A stretch of 64,000 nucleotides of DNA from Oleiharenicola sp. GTDB lineage: Bacteria; Verrucomicrobiota; Verrucomicrobiia; Opitutales; Opitutaceae. The stretch lies in contig JANYDW010000007.1 in assembly GCA_025363455.1 (NCBI GenBank), positions 62,001-126,000 of the forward strand, in the 5' to 3' direction. Below are positions 17,876 through 26,324 of this stretch, in pieces (position 1 is the first letter of the stretch; each line of letters opens with the position of its first letter). The position numbers were made by a program, and so were the translations under genes. Under the pieces are notes generated by a model that searched no databases, was not told where the DNA came from, and saw only the letters and a program-made list of their open reading frames with translations.

Positions 17876-19928
17876 CCGCAGGCTGCGTCGGCGCAGTCAT
17901 CCCGGTGGGCGGGGGCACCACCTCAAGGACGCGGGCGATCAGCTTGCGGACGCGCACCACCCCAACGATGCGGCGGCTGGTCTTGTCCTCCACGACAGGC
18001 AGCGTTTTGAAACCGTGTTCGCGGAAAGCCGATGCGGCGATGAGTGCGCTGTCGGTGGCGGCGAGGACGGTGGGCTCCTGCTTCATGAAATCGGCGAGGG
18101 GGGTTTCGGGCTTCACTCCGTTGCTCTGGGCCCGCAGCAAGTCGGTCAGCGTGATCATGCCCACCAGTTTGGCGCCGTCGGGGGAAACGAAGAAAAAATC
18201 CGACGGGTTTCGGGCAAACTGGTAGGTGACCTCGTAAAGCGTGTCGGTCGGCTTGAGCAATGGGGTGGGGGCGGGCTCGATGAAGTCGGCCAGCTTGAAC
18301 TCTCGCAGCGCGGCGAGCACGGCGGGGCGCTCCTGCCAGCTGGCGGAGGAGCGGCGGGTGATGGCGGCGGTGAGCGCGGCACGCAGCGGCGCCAGGGATT
18401 TGGAGATGGTGGTGAAAATGTTACGGCCCATGACCACGACCTCGACCGGCGTGCGGGCGCGCACGGAGGCGCCGCGCGGGCGGTTGCTGAGCAGCGCCTG
18501 TTCGCCGAAGAAGTTGCCGTTGCCCAGGGTGGCGATGACCTCGCCCGCGGGTTTTTCGGGCGAGCTGCGCACGATGTCCACCTCGCCCTGCTCGATCACG
18601 TAAAAGCCGGACGGGGGTTCACCTTGTCTGACGATATAGTCGCCCGGCTCGAAGTGCGCGTGGGTGACGCGCTCGGTGACGTCGATTTTAATGCAGCTCA
18701 GGTCGCGTGGGAAGATCAGCAGCCACGCCCAGTCGAAGCCCACCTGCATGCGCCGTGACCATGACGGGAGCTTAAAGAGATAGACCCCGCGCCAGGTGAA
18801 CCAGGCGAAGAAGCCAAAGAGCTTGAAGCCCAGCATCTCGGCCACGGCACTATGACCGCCGATGGAGCAGAGCTGGCCGAGGACCTTGAACGAGAACGGC
18901 CGGGTCGCTATACCTGTCAGCGTCCGGACGATGTTGTCGGCGCACTGCCGGCCTTGGCGCTCGGCGAACTGGCCGGTGGGTGGCGAGGGTTGGTCATCGT
19001 GGGCGTTGAGGATGTTGGCGCAGTCACCGATGGCCCAGGCATTGGTCCGGCCGCGCAGGCGCATGTCGGGCTCGGTGAGGATCCGCCCTTTTTCCTTCGG
19101 CGTGTCGAGCCGGTCCACGACGGGCGCGGTAGTGCTGCCGATGGTGCAGACGACGGTGCCGCCGCGGATAAAGCCGTCTTTCAGACCCACGCCTTCGCCG
19201 GTGGCGAGCATCACGCGGGCATTGAGCCGCATGGTGACGCCGGCTTTCTCCATCTTCACGCGGGCGAACTCGCGGAGCTGGGGGCTGATCTCGGGCAGCA
19301 GCTGGTCACGCGAATGGATGAGCGTCACGCTGACGTCCTCGTCGCGGATGTTGGAGTAGAAGCGCAGGCTGGAGCGGACGAGGTCATTGATCTCGCCGGC
19401 GGTCTCGACGCCGCTGTAGCCGCCGCCCACGACGATGAAGGACAGATACCAGCGGCGCTTCTCCGGATCGTCGCAGACCTCGGCCTTTTCCATCGCGGAG
19501 AGGACGTGGGTGCGCAGCACGGCGGCGTCACCCACGGTCTTTAACGGGAACGCATGGTCGGCCATGCCGGGGACCACATTCAGGTTGGATATGTTGCCGC
19601 ACGCCAGGATGACATGATCGTAGTCTAGCTGGCGGGGCTGACCGTCGTGGCTTTCAAACTCGATCCGGTTACCGGCGAGGTCGATACCTTTGACCTCCTC
19701 GGTGCGGCATTGGACACCCGGCAGGAGCTGGCGGAGCGGCACGATCACATCGTCGAGGCTCAGGGAAGAGCCGACGGCGTCGGCCAGCAGCGGGCTGAAG
19801 ACCAGATGGTTTTCTTTGTTGAACAGGATCACTTCAGCATCCCGCGAGCGGAGCTGGCGGCAGAGGGTTTGGGCGCACTTCACGCCGCCAAAGCCCCCGC
19901 CGATGATGACAATGCGATTTCGGGTCAT
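17871..19928 (-). CDS. ndh: Type II NADH dehydrogenase fused to cNMP-binding and CBS domains
   Basis: A non-proton-pumping NADH:quinone oxidoreductase with added sensory domains, 685 residues. Residues 1-410 are the flavoprotein: GGGFGG at 10-15 for FAD, VVGGGYSG at 166-173 for NADH, NAWAIGDCA near 296, and a hydrophobic C-terminal region (about 360-405) for membrane contact. Residues about 420-505 form a cyclic-nucleotide-binding domain with a phosphate-cassette-like FFGEQALLSNRPRGASVRA. Residues about 550-670 form two CBS domains. Plain NDH-2 is about 430 residues. The fusion suggests control of respiratory flow by a nucleotide, which is inference. The stop codon lies inside a palindromic repeat. 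Confidence 0.9.
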   Translation of the reverse strand: MTRNRIVIIGGGFGGVKCAQTLCRQLRSRDAEVILFNKENHLVFSPLLADAVGSSLSLDDVIVPLRQLLPGVQCRTEEVKGIDLAGNRIEFESHDGQPRQLDYDHVILACGNISNLNVVPGMADHAFPLKTVGDAAVLRTHVLSAMEKAEVCDDPEKRRWYLSFIVVGGGYSGVETAGEINDLVRSSLRFYSNIRDEDVSVTLIHSRDQLLPEISPQLREFARVKMEKAGVTMRLNARVMLATGEGVGLKDGFIRGGTVVCTIGSTTAPVVDRLDTPKEKGRILTEPDMRLRGRTNAWAIGDCANILNAHDDQPSPPTGQFAERQGRQCADNIVRTLTGIATRPFSFKVLGQLCSIGGHSAVAEMLGFKLFGFFAWFTWRGVYLFKLPSWSRRMQVGFDWAWLLIFPRDLSCIKIDVTERVTHAHFEPGDYIVRQGEPPSGFYVIEQGEVDIVRSSPEKPAGEVIATLGNGNFFGEQALLSNRPRGASVRARTPVEVVVMGRNIFTTISKSLAPLRAALTAAITRRSSASWQERPAVLAALREFKLADFIEPAPTPLLKPTDTLYEVTYQFARNPSDFFFVSPDGAKLVGMITLTDLLRAQSNGVKPETPLADFMKQEPTVLAATDSALIAASAFREHGFKTLPVVEDKTSRRIVGVVRVRKLIARVLEVVPPPTGMTAPTQPAG

Positions 19929-20190
19929 GGGGGCGGATGCGAAGCCAGCCTGCCCGGGCTTATGCCCAATGCAACACGCAGTTAAGGGCCTCGGACGGCA
20001 CTATTCGCGGCCCATGCTAATTTTGGAGTGGACTGAAAAACGACGAAAGCTGTTCGTCGCGCTGGGACGGCAGGCACTGATGAAATCGATAACCAACCGG
20101 ATCGAAAGAATTCGCCGGGCGGGCGGAATCGCAGGCAAGCGCTCGTTCGACGAGCCCACCAATATCTGCCGGCCACTCACATGATGCCGC

Positions 20191-20277
20191 CCATCCTGAA
20201 AAACCCGTAAATGGGTTCAAAGTAGAGTCTTTCTCCATGAGTTGAGTAGCTATGAGTTGTCCCGCGTCGCAGGATGG
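20191..20277 (+). ncRNA. Candidate structured leader upstream of the pseudopilin operon
   Basis: The gap 19929-20389 is less GC-rich than its surroundings and has no gene. Within it CCATCCTG (20191-20198) pairs perfectly with CAGGATGG (20270-20277), closing a domain with an inner AACCC-GTAAAT-GGGTT hairpin (20202-20217) and a repeated ATGAGTTG (around 20238 and 20252). This looks like a multi-branched RNA or a repeat. It does not match the c-di-GMP-I or c-di-GMP-II consensus as I know them. Confidence 0.3.
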
Positions 20278-20389
20278 ATAGGATGTACCGTATGAAGCCC
20301 CACTCGCACCTAGTAGTAAACCGGACCCGGGGATAGGTCGTTGATTCTCCCTTCGTCGTCCTTTCTGGCCTGACCTCAGTTCATGTTCC

Positions 20390-20986
20390 ATGCCGCACTC
20401 CCTCCAGGAAATAGCCGCCGCCGCCATCCGTGACATTGACATCCGCGAGGCCAAGAGGCGCGCGCGCCGTCTGGCTCGCGTAAAAAAACCGGCACCGAAA
20501 CCAAAAACAGTCAGGCCCGACTTGCCCCTGGCGGACGCGTTCGCGGCTTGGGAACATGATGTGGTCAGCAACCCGCTGCCGGTCGAACTCCCCGCCCCGC
20601 ACAAGCGCTATCTGATCCTTTTCACCGCTGGTTTTGTCCTGCTGGTTGCGGTCTGGTTCGGATGGGCGTGGGCCCGCGAATCCGTCGGTTGGCGCAACGA
20701 AGCCGAGGCGCAGCGGCATGCGGCGATTTTGCTGCAGGCGACGGTCCTGCATGGGCAAATGGAAACTTTCACCCGGCAGGCGCAACGACTGGAGGATAAA
20801 GCGCGCATCCTGACAGAATTCGCAACAGACCTGCGCAACAGTCCCACGGGCGACGATGGCTCGCTCCAGCTCAGGCAGGCAGACGTGGTGCTCGCGGAAC
20901 GCGACCGCCTGCTCAATGAAATCGACAAGCACCGCCAGCGGCTGCTGGGGCTGCGTCGGGAATTGGCCGCGGTCCATGCCCCCTGA
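20390..20986 (+). CDS. Membrane-anchored coiled-coil protein, first gene of the pseudopilin operon
   Basis: I do not recognise this 198-residue protein. Residues 1-70 are basic and Pro/Lys-rich, 74-94 form one transmembrane segment, and 100-195 are a charged heptad-like region rich in Arg, Glu, Leu and Gln that should form a coiled coil. The topology (cytoplasmic N-terminus, one TM, periplasmic coiled coil) is like PilN/PilO or FtsL-type assembly proteins. It ends 11 bases before the first pseudopilin gene, so it is probably co-transcribed and may help assemble or anchor the pilus-like fibre. That role is inference from position. Confidence 0.65.
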   Translation: MPHSLQEIAAAAIRDIDIREAKRRARRLARVKKPAPKPKTVRPDLPLADAFAAWEHDVVSNPLPVELPAPHKRYLILFTAGFVLLVAVWFGWAWARESVGWRNEAEAQRHAAILLQATVLHGQMETFTRQAQRLEDKARILTEFATDLRNSPTGDDGSLQLRQADVVLAERDRLLNEIDKHRQRLLGLRRELAAVHAP

Positions 20987-20997
20987 TCATCCCGGCC

Positions 20998-21501
20998 ATG
21001 ACATTTTCAGCTCCTGTGCCACCCCCTGCCACCCGCCCTGCCCGCCGGGAGCGGGGCATGACCATCATGGAGGTGTTAATCGCTTCCACGCTGCTCGTGT
21101 TCACCATCGGATCCTCGATCAGCGCGCTCACCGCCGGGATGGGCTACATGCGCCATGCACGCATGACCACCCTCGCCAACCAGATCACCCAGTCGGCGAT
21201 GGAACAGCTGCGGCTCGCCAACTACGCCGCGATCAGCACCTATGCCGCCTCGGTCCAGCCCGTCAATTTCGACAGCCTCATCGTTTCGGATAATTTCGCC
21301 TCGGGCTTCACCACCGGGATGACCGTGCGCGTCAGGTTCACGACGCTGGTGGCCAGCGCCTCGGGCACCCTGGGCAAGACGCTCCTGACCGTCACCACCA
21401 CCTGGTCCGAAAACGGGGCGACCTACACGCGCAAGACCACCTCGATTTTCACCGAGAAGGGAATGAGCGACTACATCTATGCCGGCTGGTCCAACCTCTA
21501 G
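20998..21501 (+). CDS. Type IV pilin-like minor pseudopilin (PilV/GspI type)
   Basis: A 167-residue exported protein with a class III signal: the leader ends ...RRERG, followed by MTIMEVLIASTLLVFTIG, with the conserved Glu at +5 and a hydrophobic helix of about 20 residues. Prepilin peptidase should cut after G20. The remainder is a small beta-rich domain without cysteines. The gene overlaps the next pseudopilin gene by 23 bases. Together the three pilin-like genes resemble pilV-pilW-pilX minor pilin sets that prime type IV pili or type II secretion pseudopili. No motor ATPase, secretin or prepilin peptidase is in this window. Confidence 0.85.
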   Translation: MTFSAPVPPPATRPARRERGMTIMEVLIASTLLVFTIGSSISALTAGMGYMRHARMTTLANQITQSAMEQLRLANYAAISTYAASVQPVNFDSLIVSDNFASGFTTGMTVRVRFTTLVASASGTLGKTLLTVTTTWSENGATYTRKTTSIFTEKGMSDYIYAGWSNL

Positions 21502-22036
21502 GCCACGCCACCCGCGGGCCGGTTTCACCCTGGTCGAGGTACTGATCTCGGTTACCCTGGCCGCGCTGCTGTCGCTCGCCGCTATCACCGCCTTTCTCTT
21601 CACGCTGCGCGGAGAACGTTCGCTTGCCAATTACGGGGAGATGAACGCCCGGGCCCGGCTGGTCCTGGACAAAATGGGCCGCGATTTCCGGATGGCCGGG
21701 GACGTGCCCGCGGGCGGGTTCAACTCCAGCTCGGTGCTGATCAAGGTACCCACCGACAGCTCGGCCACGGCCTGGCAGGACGTGACTTGGTCCTACAACG
21801 CCGCGACCAAGACCGTGACGCGGACGGTGGGCGGAGTGGGCACCATCTACGCGATCAACGTCACCAGCTTTGTCTTCACCTACTACAACACCGCCGGGAT
21901 GGCGCCGGGCAATGACGTGGAACTGAAGCAAATCCAGCTTAGCATGCGCATGCTGACCATGGTGCAGTCGGCCACCACGTCCGAGTATGTCACGTCCGCC
22001 CAGTTCACCCTCCGTGCAAAATCGACCACCAGCTGA
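21479..22036 (+). CDS. Minor pseudopilin (PilW/GspJ type)
   Basis: A 185-residue protein with a prepilin leader ending PRAG and the mature N-terminus FTLVEVLISVTLAALLSLA, with Phe at +1 and Glu at +5. The rest has the RARLVLDKMGRDFRMAGDV pattern seen in PilW/GspJ-like minor pseudopilins. It starts inside the end of the preceding gene (23-base overlap), which implies translational coupling. It probably forms part of the tip complex with the neighbours. Confidence 0.85.
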   Translation: MPAGPTSRPRHPRAGFTLVEVLISVTLAALLSLAAITAFLFTLRGERSLANYGEMNARARLVLDKMGRDFRMAGDVPAGGFNSSSVLIKVPTDSSATAWQDVTWSYNAATKTVTRTVGGVGTIYAINVTSFVFTYYNTAGMAPGNDVELKQIQLSMRMLTMVQSATTSEYVTSAQFTLRAKSTTS

Positions 22037-23399
22037 GCGGGGGTCCGCCATTCTCGCGGTCATGGTGTTTGCCGCCATCCTGGCGGTCATGGCGGTGTAC
22101 TTCCTGCGGCACGCCTCCACGGAAGCGCTGCTGGCGACCCGGGCCTACCACCTGTCAACGGCTTTGAACCTCGCGGAGGCCGGGGTCGACGAGGCCATGC
22201 TCGACATCAACAACGCCAATGTGGGCGCGGCCACCGGTTGGCGGACGGCCACCGACAATGCGGCGAGCTGGGTGAAGCTCATCAGCGGCGCCAGCAACCC
22301 CAATTACCAATTCGGCGCCGGTACCGGGAACATCTTCGTGCGCATCGACAACTGGACCGCCAACACCACCGCCACCGTGACCGTCACCAGCGCGGGCCAG
22401 GTGGCCTTCACGGGTGCCGCCGCTGTCAACCGGCAGCTTGTGGTGAAGGTCGCCAAGCGCCCGGCCCAAGGCGCGGGCCTGCTCTCCAAAGGGGGAATCA
22501 CCTTCAATGGCAACATCGTGATCGACTCCTACAACTCCCAGCTGGGCGTCCCCAATGATCCCGCCAACCGGACCGACCAGGTCATTGTGGCCACCACGAG
22601 CGCCACTGCCACCGTGGCCGTGGGTGGCAACGCCCAGATCTACGGCTATGTCGCGACCGGCGGCGCCCAACCCACGGTCGGACCAAACGGTCGCATCTAT
22701 GGCGCCAGCACCGCGTCCGGGGTGAAGCTCGACCCGACCCGTGTGCGGAACGATTTTGTCGAAAACATCCCTCTTCCCTCCCTCCCGGCTGGCGCGGCAA
22801 TCAACCTTGGCGCGGTGTCGAGCAACCTGACGTTGCCCCGCGCGGGGGACAGCCCGCAGGTTAACGGTCGCTATCTTTACACCGACAGCACTGGGGGCGT
22901 GCAGCTCAACGGCAGCACCACTCTGACCATCAGCGGACCGGTGGACCTCATCCTCACGGACAACTTGCAGATGAACAGTCATGGCCGGATCCTGCTGACC
23001 AGCGTCAGCGGATCGCAACCCTCCATGAACCTCTACGCCTATGGCGAGGTGGAGATCGCCGGCGACGGATTGCAGAACACCACGAACGTCCCCGCCAAAG
23101 CCAATGTATACTGCATGGGTTCCGCCGCAGTGGATTTGAAGAGCGATATGGATTTTACCGGGGTGCTTTATGCCCCGAACGCCGCGATTCAGCTGAATGG
23201 CAATGGCAACATCAACGGCGCACTCGTCGGCAATGCGATCACCTTCAACGGCAATCCGAAGTTGCACTATGACATCCAGCTGGGCGGCAGCGCGACCAGT
23301 CCGTACTACGCGGTCAAATCCTGGGTCGAACTCACCGACGGCAGCACGACCGGCCAGCCCTTCGCCCGCGATCGGCGCGACCCCTTCACGTACTTTTGA
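21987..23399 (+). CDS. PilX-like pilus assembly protein with a large C-terminal domain
   Basis: A 470-residue protein. Residues about 19-45 are an N-terminal hydrophobic helix after AERG (SAILAVMVFAAILAVMAVYF), as in PilX-type proteins that often lack the +5 Glu. The C-terminal 300 residues contain repeating N-G-N-I/G-N motifs (FNGNIVI, GNAQIYG, LNGNGNINGALVG, FNGNPKLHY), like the beta-helical DUF7305/polymer-forming regions found on such proteins. The ATG at 21987 overlaps the previous gene by 50 bases; a GTG at 22014 would give a 23-base overlap, the same as the preceding pair, and could be the true start. Confidence 0.75.
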   Translation: MSRPPSSPSVQNRPPAERGSAILAVMVFAAILAVMAVYFLRHASTEALLATRAYHLSTALNLAEAGVDEAMLDINNANVGAATGWRTATDNAASWVKLISGASNPNYQFGAGTGNIFVRIDNWTANTTATVTVTSAGQVAFTGAAAVNRQLVVKVAKRPAQGAGLLSKGGITFNGNIVIDSYNSQLGVPNDPANRTDQVIVATTSATATVAVGGNAQIYGYVATGGAQPTVGPNGRIYGASTASGVKLDPTRVRNDFVENIPLPSLPAGAAINLGAVSSNLTLPRAGDSPQVNGRYLYTDSTGGVQLNGSTTLTISGPVDLILTDNLQMNSHGRILLTSVSGSQPSMNLYAYGEVEIAGDGLQNTTNVPAKANVYCMGSAAVDLKSDMDFTGVLYAPNAAIQLNGNGNINGALVGNAITFNGNPKLHYDIQLGGSATSPYYAVKSWVELTDGSTTGQPFARDRRDPFTYF

Positions 23400-23471
23400 G
23401 ACGGTGCGGCATGACGTTTACAAAAAGTCCGCTTGGGCCTCGGTAAGTGCAATGCATCTGGCTGAACGTGT

Positions 23472-23500
23472 CATCCGGAGCTCCGCCGGAGCGAAGGATG
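23472..23500. repeat. Short hairpin next to the tRNA 3' end
   Basis: CATCC...GGATG ends enclose GGAGC-TCC-GCC-type complementary sequence (CCGGAGCTCCGCCGGAGCG). It directly abuts the tRNA 3' CCA end and could be a processing or termination hairpin, or a fragment of a repeat. Confidence 0.4.
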
Positions 23501-23586
23501 GCGGAGGGGGGGGGATTCGAACCCCCGGTGGGTTGCCCCACGTCCGCTTTCCAAGCGGGTACTTTAAACCACTCAGCCACCCCTCC
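23499..23586 (-). tRNA. tRNA-Ser (anticodon GGA)
   Basis: Read on the minus strand, the 7-bp acceptor GGAGGGG (from 23586) pairs with CCCCTCC (ending 23503), followed by discriminator G and an encoded CCA. The anticodon loop TTGGAAA gives GGA at 23552-23550. A long variable arm (GTGGGGCAACCCAC) marks a class II tRNA, and the T arm has GGTTCGAATCC. It reads UCC/UCU serine codons. It lies between the pseudopilin operon and nuoB, opposite in strand. Confidence 0.95.
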
Positions 23587-23739
23587 GTGACTCCAATGAG
23601 GGTCAAATAAAGGGAAGACCATTAGCTGCGGTCAACGGAAATTCCTGCGGGCATTATTCCCGTCACAAAGGGGTTTTTGTAAACAAATCCTCCTTGCCGG
23701 GTGGAGGAGGGGTGGTAGCGTGGCTCGAATTTTTCCTCC

Positions 23740-24249
23740 ATGGTCACCGCCAATCCGGAACTCACCTATAACAGCAAAATTGAGGGCGATATCGTCGTCA
23801 CCCGGGCCGATGCTGCGATCAATTGGGTGCGGAACAACTCCATGTGGCCCATGCCGATGGGTTTGGCTTGCTGCGCGATCGAGCTGATGGCGGCGGCATC
23901 CAGCCGGTTCGACATCGCCCGCTTTGGCGCCGAGGTCATGCGCTTCTCCCCTCGCCAGGCGGATTGCATGATCGTGGCCGGCACGGTGACCTACAAGATG
24001 GCCCCGGTCGTCCGCCGCATCTACGACCAGATGGCCGCCCCGAAATGGGTTATCGCCATGGGAGCCTGCGCCAGCTCCGGCGGCATGTACCGCAGCTACG
24101 CCACCCTGCAGGGCGTGGACCGCATCGTCCCGGTCGACGTCTATGTCAGCGGCTGCCCGCCGCGCCCCGAGGCCCTCCTCGACGCACTTTTGAAACTCCA
24201 GGAAAAGGTCAAACGCGAGCGTTCGGCCTCCAAGCTGCTTAGCGCCTGA
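23740..24249 (+). CDS. nuoB: NADH-quinone oxidoreductase subunit B
   Basis: Carries the terminal cluster N2 of complex I at the junction of peripheral and membrane arms. 169 residues. Cluster cysteines are in [10 protein letters not shown], near [10 protein letters not shown], and in [12 protein letters not shown]. First gene of the operon visible here; nuoA, which normally precedes it, is absent, and the region upstream is only a tRNA gene and about 150 bases of non-coding DNA. nuoC follows after 17 bases. The start ATG is preceded by an ordinary spacing but no strong Shine-Dalgarno. Confidence 0.95.
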   Translation: MVTANPELTYNSKIEGDIVVTRADAAINWVRNNSMWPMPMGLACCAIELMAAASSRFDIARFGAEVMRFSPRQADCMIVAGTVTYKMAPVVRRIYDQMAAPKWVIAMGACASSGGMYRSYATLQGVDRIVPVDVYVSGCPPRPEALLDALLKLQEKVKRERSASKLLSA

Positions 24250-24266
24250 CGCCATCGCCGCCGCGC

Positions 24267-24884
24267 ATGACCACCGACGTCGAAATCACGACCGCCGTTA
24301 GCCAGCAATTTCCCTCGGCCAAGCCCCGGGCCAGCCTCGACTGCCCGGCATTCGACGTCCCCGCCGGCGACGTCATCGCCGTCCTGGAACTCCTGCGCGA
24401 CAAGCAGGCCTACGATTTCCTGATGGACGTGACCGCCATCGACTGGAGTGCGGAGAAATCCCCGCGCTTCACCGTCGTCTGGCACCTCTACTCGAGCACC
24501 AAGCACACCTACGTCCGCCTCGCCGCCGACTGCACCAGCGACAGCGAGCCGGCGATGCCGACGGCCTCGGGCCTCTGGTCCGGCGCCGACTGGCACGAGC
24601 GCGAGACCTACGATATGCTTGGCATCAAGTTCACCGGCCACCCCGACCTGCGCCGCATCCTGATGTGGGACGCCTATCCGTATTTCCCGCTCCGCAAAGA
24701 TTTCCCCCTCGCCGGCTTGCCGACGGAGTTGTCCGACGCCGACATCACCGAGGAAATCAAGACGGGCGTCATCTCCGCGCCGATGGTCGGCGGGCCTTTC
24801 GTGGCCACCCCGGGTGAGCCGATGAGCGAAGCCGAACCGCGCGCCAAGGATGAGGCCTGGAGCGAACAGAGGCCAAAGGGCTGA
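24267..24884 (+). CDS. nuoC: NADH-quinone oxidoreductase subunit C
   Basis: The 30-kDa-type subunit of the peripheral arm, 205 residues, separate from nuoD rather than fused as in E. coli. The signature WHERETYDMLGIKFTGHPDLRRILMWDAYPYFPLRKDFPL is split here across residues about 110-150 and is diagnostic (key parts: WHERETYDM, GHPDLRRIL, PLRKDFPL). A short acidic tail follows. Its TGA stop (24882-24884) lies inside the first arm of a palindromic repeat (24878-24982) that fills the gap to nuoD. Confidence 0.95.
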   Translation: MTTDVEITTAVSQQFPSAKPRASLDCPAFDVPAGDVIAVLELLRDKQAYDFLMDVTAIDWSAEKSPRFTVVWHLYSSTKHTYVRLAADCTSDSEPAMPTASGLWSGADWHERETYDMLGIKFTGHPDLRRILMWDAYPYFPLRKDFPLAGLPTELSDADITEEIKTGVISAPMVGGPFVATPGEPMSEAEPRAKDEAWSEQRPKG

Positions 24885-24982
24885 ATGACTGAAGAACTGA
24901 AAAGCTGAATGTACCATCCCAGCACATCTCTCTCTCCCGGCGTCGAACGGTTCAGCCCTTCAGTTCTTCCGGCTTTCAGCCC
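24878..24982. repeat. Palindromic element, GGCTGAA family, nuoC-nuoD gap
   Basis: Left arm GGGCTGAATGACTGAAGAAC and right arm GTTCTTCCGGCTTTCAGCCC are inverted, each extended by further CTGAA/TTCAG words. It overlaps the nuoC stop codon and ends 9 bases before the nuoD ATG. A second member is at 32263-32407. Confidence 0.75.
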
Positions 24983-24991
24983 ATTCGCGTA

Positions 24992-26230
24992 ATGCCCACT
25001 GATTTTTCATATCCCGATGCCGCCGCGAAGGCCGCCAACGCCAGCCTGCCGAAGGAATACGATGCCGAGAAGATGTCGCTTTCGATGGGCCCGTCGCATC
25101 CGTCCACCCACGGCGTGCTGCGCATCCAGTTCGAACTCGATGGCGAGGTGGTGACCAAGGCCGATCCGGTCGTGGGCTATCTGCATCGCGGCGACGAGAA
25201 GATCGCCGAGAACATGACCTACAACCAGTTCGTGCCCTACACGGACCGGCTGGATTACCTCGCCCCGCTGGCAAACAACATGGCCTACGCGATCGCGGTC
25301 GAGCGCCTCGCCAAGCTCGAAGTGCCGGCCCGCTGCCAGGCGATCCGCGTCATCACCGCTGAGATGGCCCGCGTCTCCGCGCACCTGATGGGCCTCGGCG
25401 CCTACGGCATCGATGTCGGTGCGTGGACGGTGTTCATGTATTGTTTCGAGGAGCGCGAGAAGCTCTACAAGCTCTTCGAGGAGCTGACCGGCGCGCGCTT
25501 CACCACCAGCTACAGCCGCATCGGCGGCCTGCAGCGTGACGTGCCCGAGGGCTGGGTGCAGAAGGTCGACGCCTTCTGCGACCAGTTCCTGCCCATCCTC
25601 GAGGAGATCCTCGGCCTGCTCTCGCGCAACAAGATCTTCCTCGACCGCACGGTGGATGTGGGCGTCATCTCCCACGCTGACGCCATTGGCTACGGCCTCT
25701 CCGGCCCGAACCTGCGCGGCTCCGGGGTGGCCAACGACCTGCGCAAGGACCGGCCCTATTCCGGTTACGAGCAATATGAGTTCGACGTGCCCGTCGGATC
25801 GAAGGGCGACTGCTACGACCGCTACCTCTGCCGCGGCGAGGAGATGAAGCAGTCGGTGCGCATCCTAAAGCAGGCCGTCGCGAAATTTCCCGGTGGCGAC
25901 TGGTACGCGAAGGACGCCCGCAAGATCTTCGCGCCGCCGAAGGATAAGATCCTCACGTCGATGGAGGAGCTCATCAATAACTTCATGATTGTGACCGAAG
26001 GCCCGCAGATGCCGGCCGGCGAGGTCTACTTCGAGGCCGAGAACCCGAAGGGCGTGCTCGGCTTCTACATCGTGAGCAAGGGCGGCGGTGTGCCGTGGCG
26101 CCTGAAGATCCGCAGCCCCTCGTTCTGCAACCTCTCCATCCTCCCCAAGCTCTGCGTCGGCAACATGGTGTCCGACGTCGTCTCGATCCTCGGTTCGCTC
26201 GACTTCGTCATGGGCGAATGCGACCGGTGA
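24992..26230 (+). CDS. nuoD: NADH-quinone oxidoreductase subunit D
   Basis: The 49-kDa-type subunit forming the quinone site with NuoB, 412 residues. Family motifs: LSMGPSHPSTHGVLRI, GYLHRGDEKIAEN, NQFVPYTDRLDY and the C-terminal IVSILGSLDFVMGECDR. The histidine and tyrosine of the quinone-binding loop (SHPSTHG; YTDRLDY) are present. Separate from nuoC. The gap to nuoE is a repeat of the CGCGAATCAC family. Confidence 0.95.
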   Translation: MPTDFSYPDAAAKAANASLPKEYDAEKMSLSMGPSHPSTHGVLRIQFELDGEVVTKADPVVGYLHRGDEKIAENMTYNQFVPYTDRLDYLAPLANNMAYAIAVERLAKLEVPARCQAIRVITAEMARVSAHLMGLGAYGIDVGAWTVFMYCFEEREKLYKLFEELTGARFTTSYSRIGGLQRDVPEGWVQKVDAFCDQFLPILEEILGLLSRNKIFLDRTVDVGVISHADAIGYGLSGPNLRGSGVANDLRKDRPYSGYEQYEFDVPVGSKGDCYDRYLCRGEEMKQSVRILKQAVAKFPGGDWYAKDARKIFAPPKDKILTSMEELINNFMIVTEGPQMPAGEVYFEAENPKGVLGFYIVSKGGGVPWRLKIRSPSFCNLSILPKLCVGNMVSDVVSILGSLDFVMGECDR

Positions 26231-26236
26231 GCTTTT

Positions 26237-26313
26237 GCCCGCGAATCACGCCAATGCACACGAATCAAAAAACTCCGCTTCTCGCCTTCGCGCAAATTCG
26301 CGTGACGAGCGGG
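26237..26313. repeat. Palindromic element, CGCGAATCAC family, nuoD-nuoE gap
   Basis: Left arm GCCCGCGAATCACGCCAAT and right arm ATTCGCGTGACGAGCGGG pair imperfectly. The right arm ends GCGGGAGG and so also supplies the Shine-Dalgarno-like GGGAGG just upstream of the nuoE ATG at 26325. Related copies: 28537-28622 and 42016-42082. Confidence 0.75.
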
Positions 26314-26324
26314 AGGTTGTGCTG

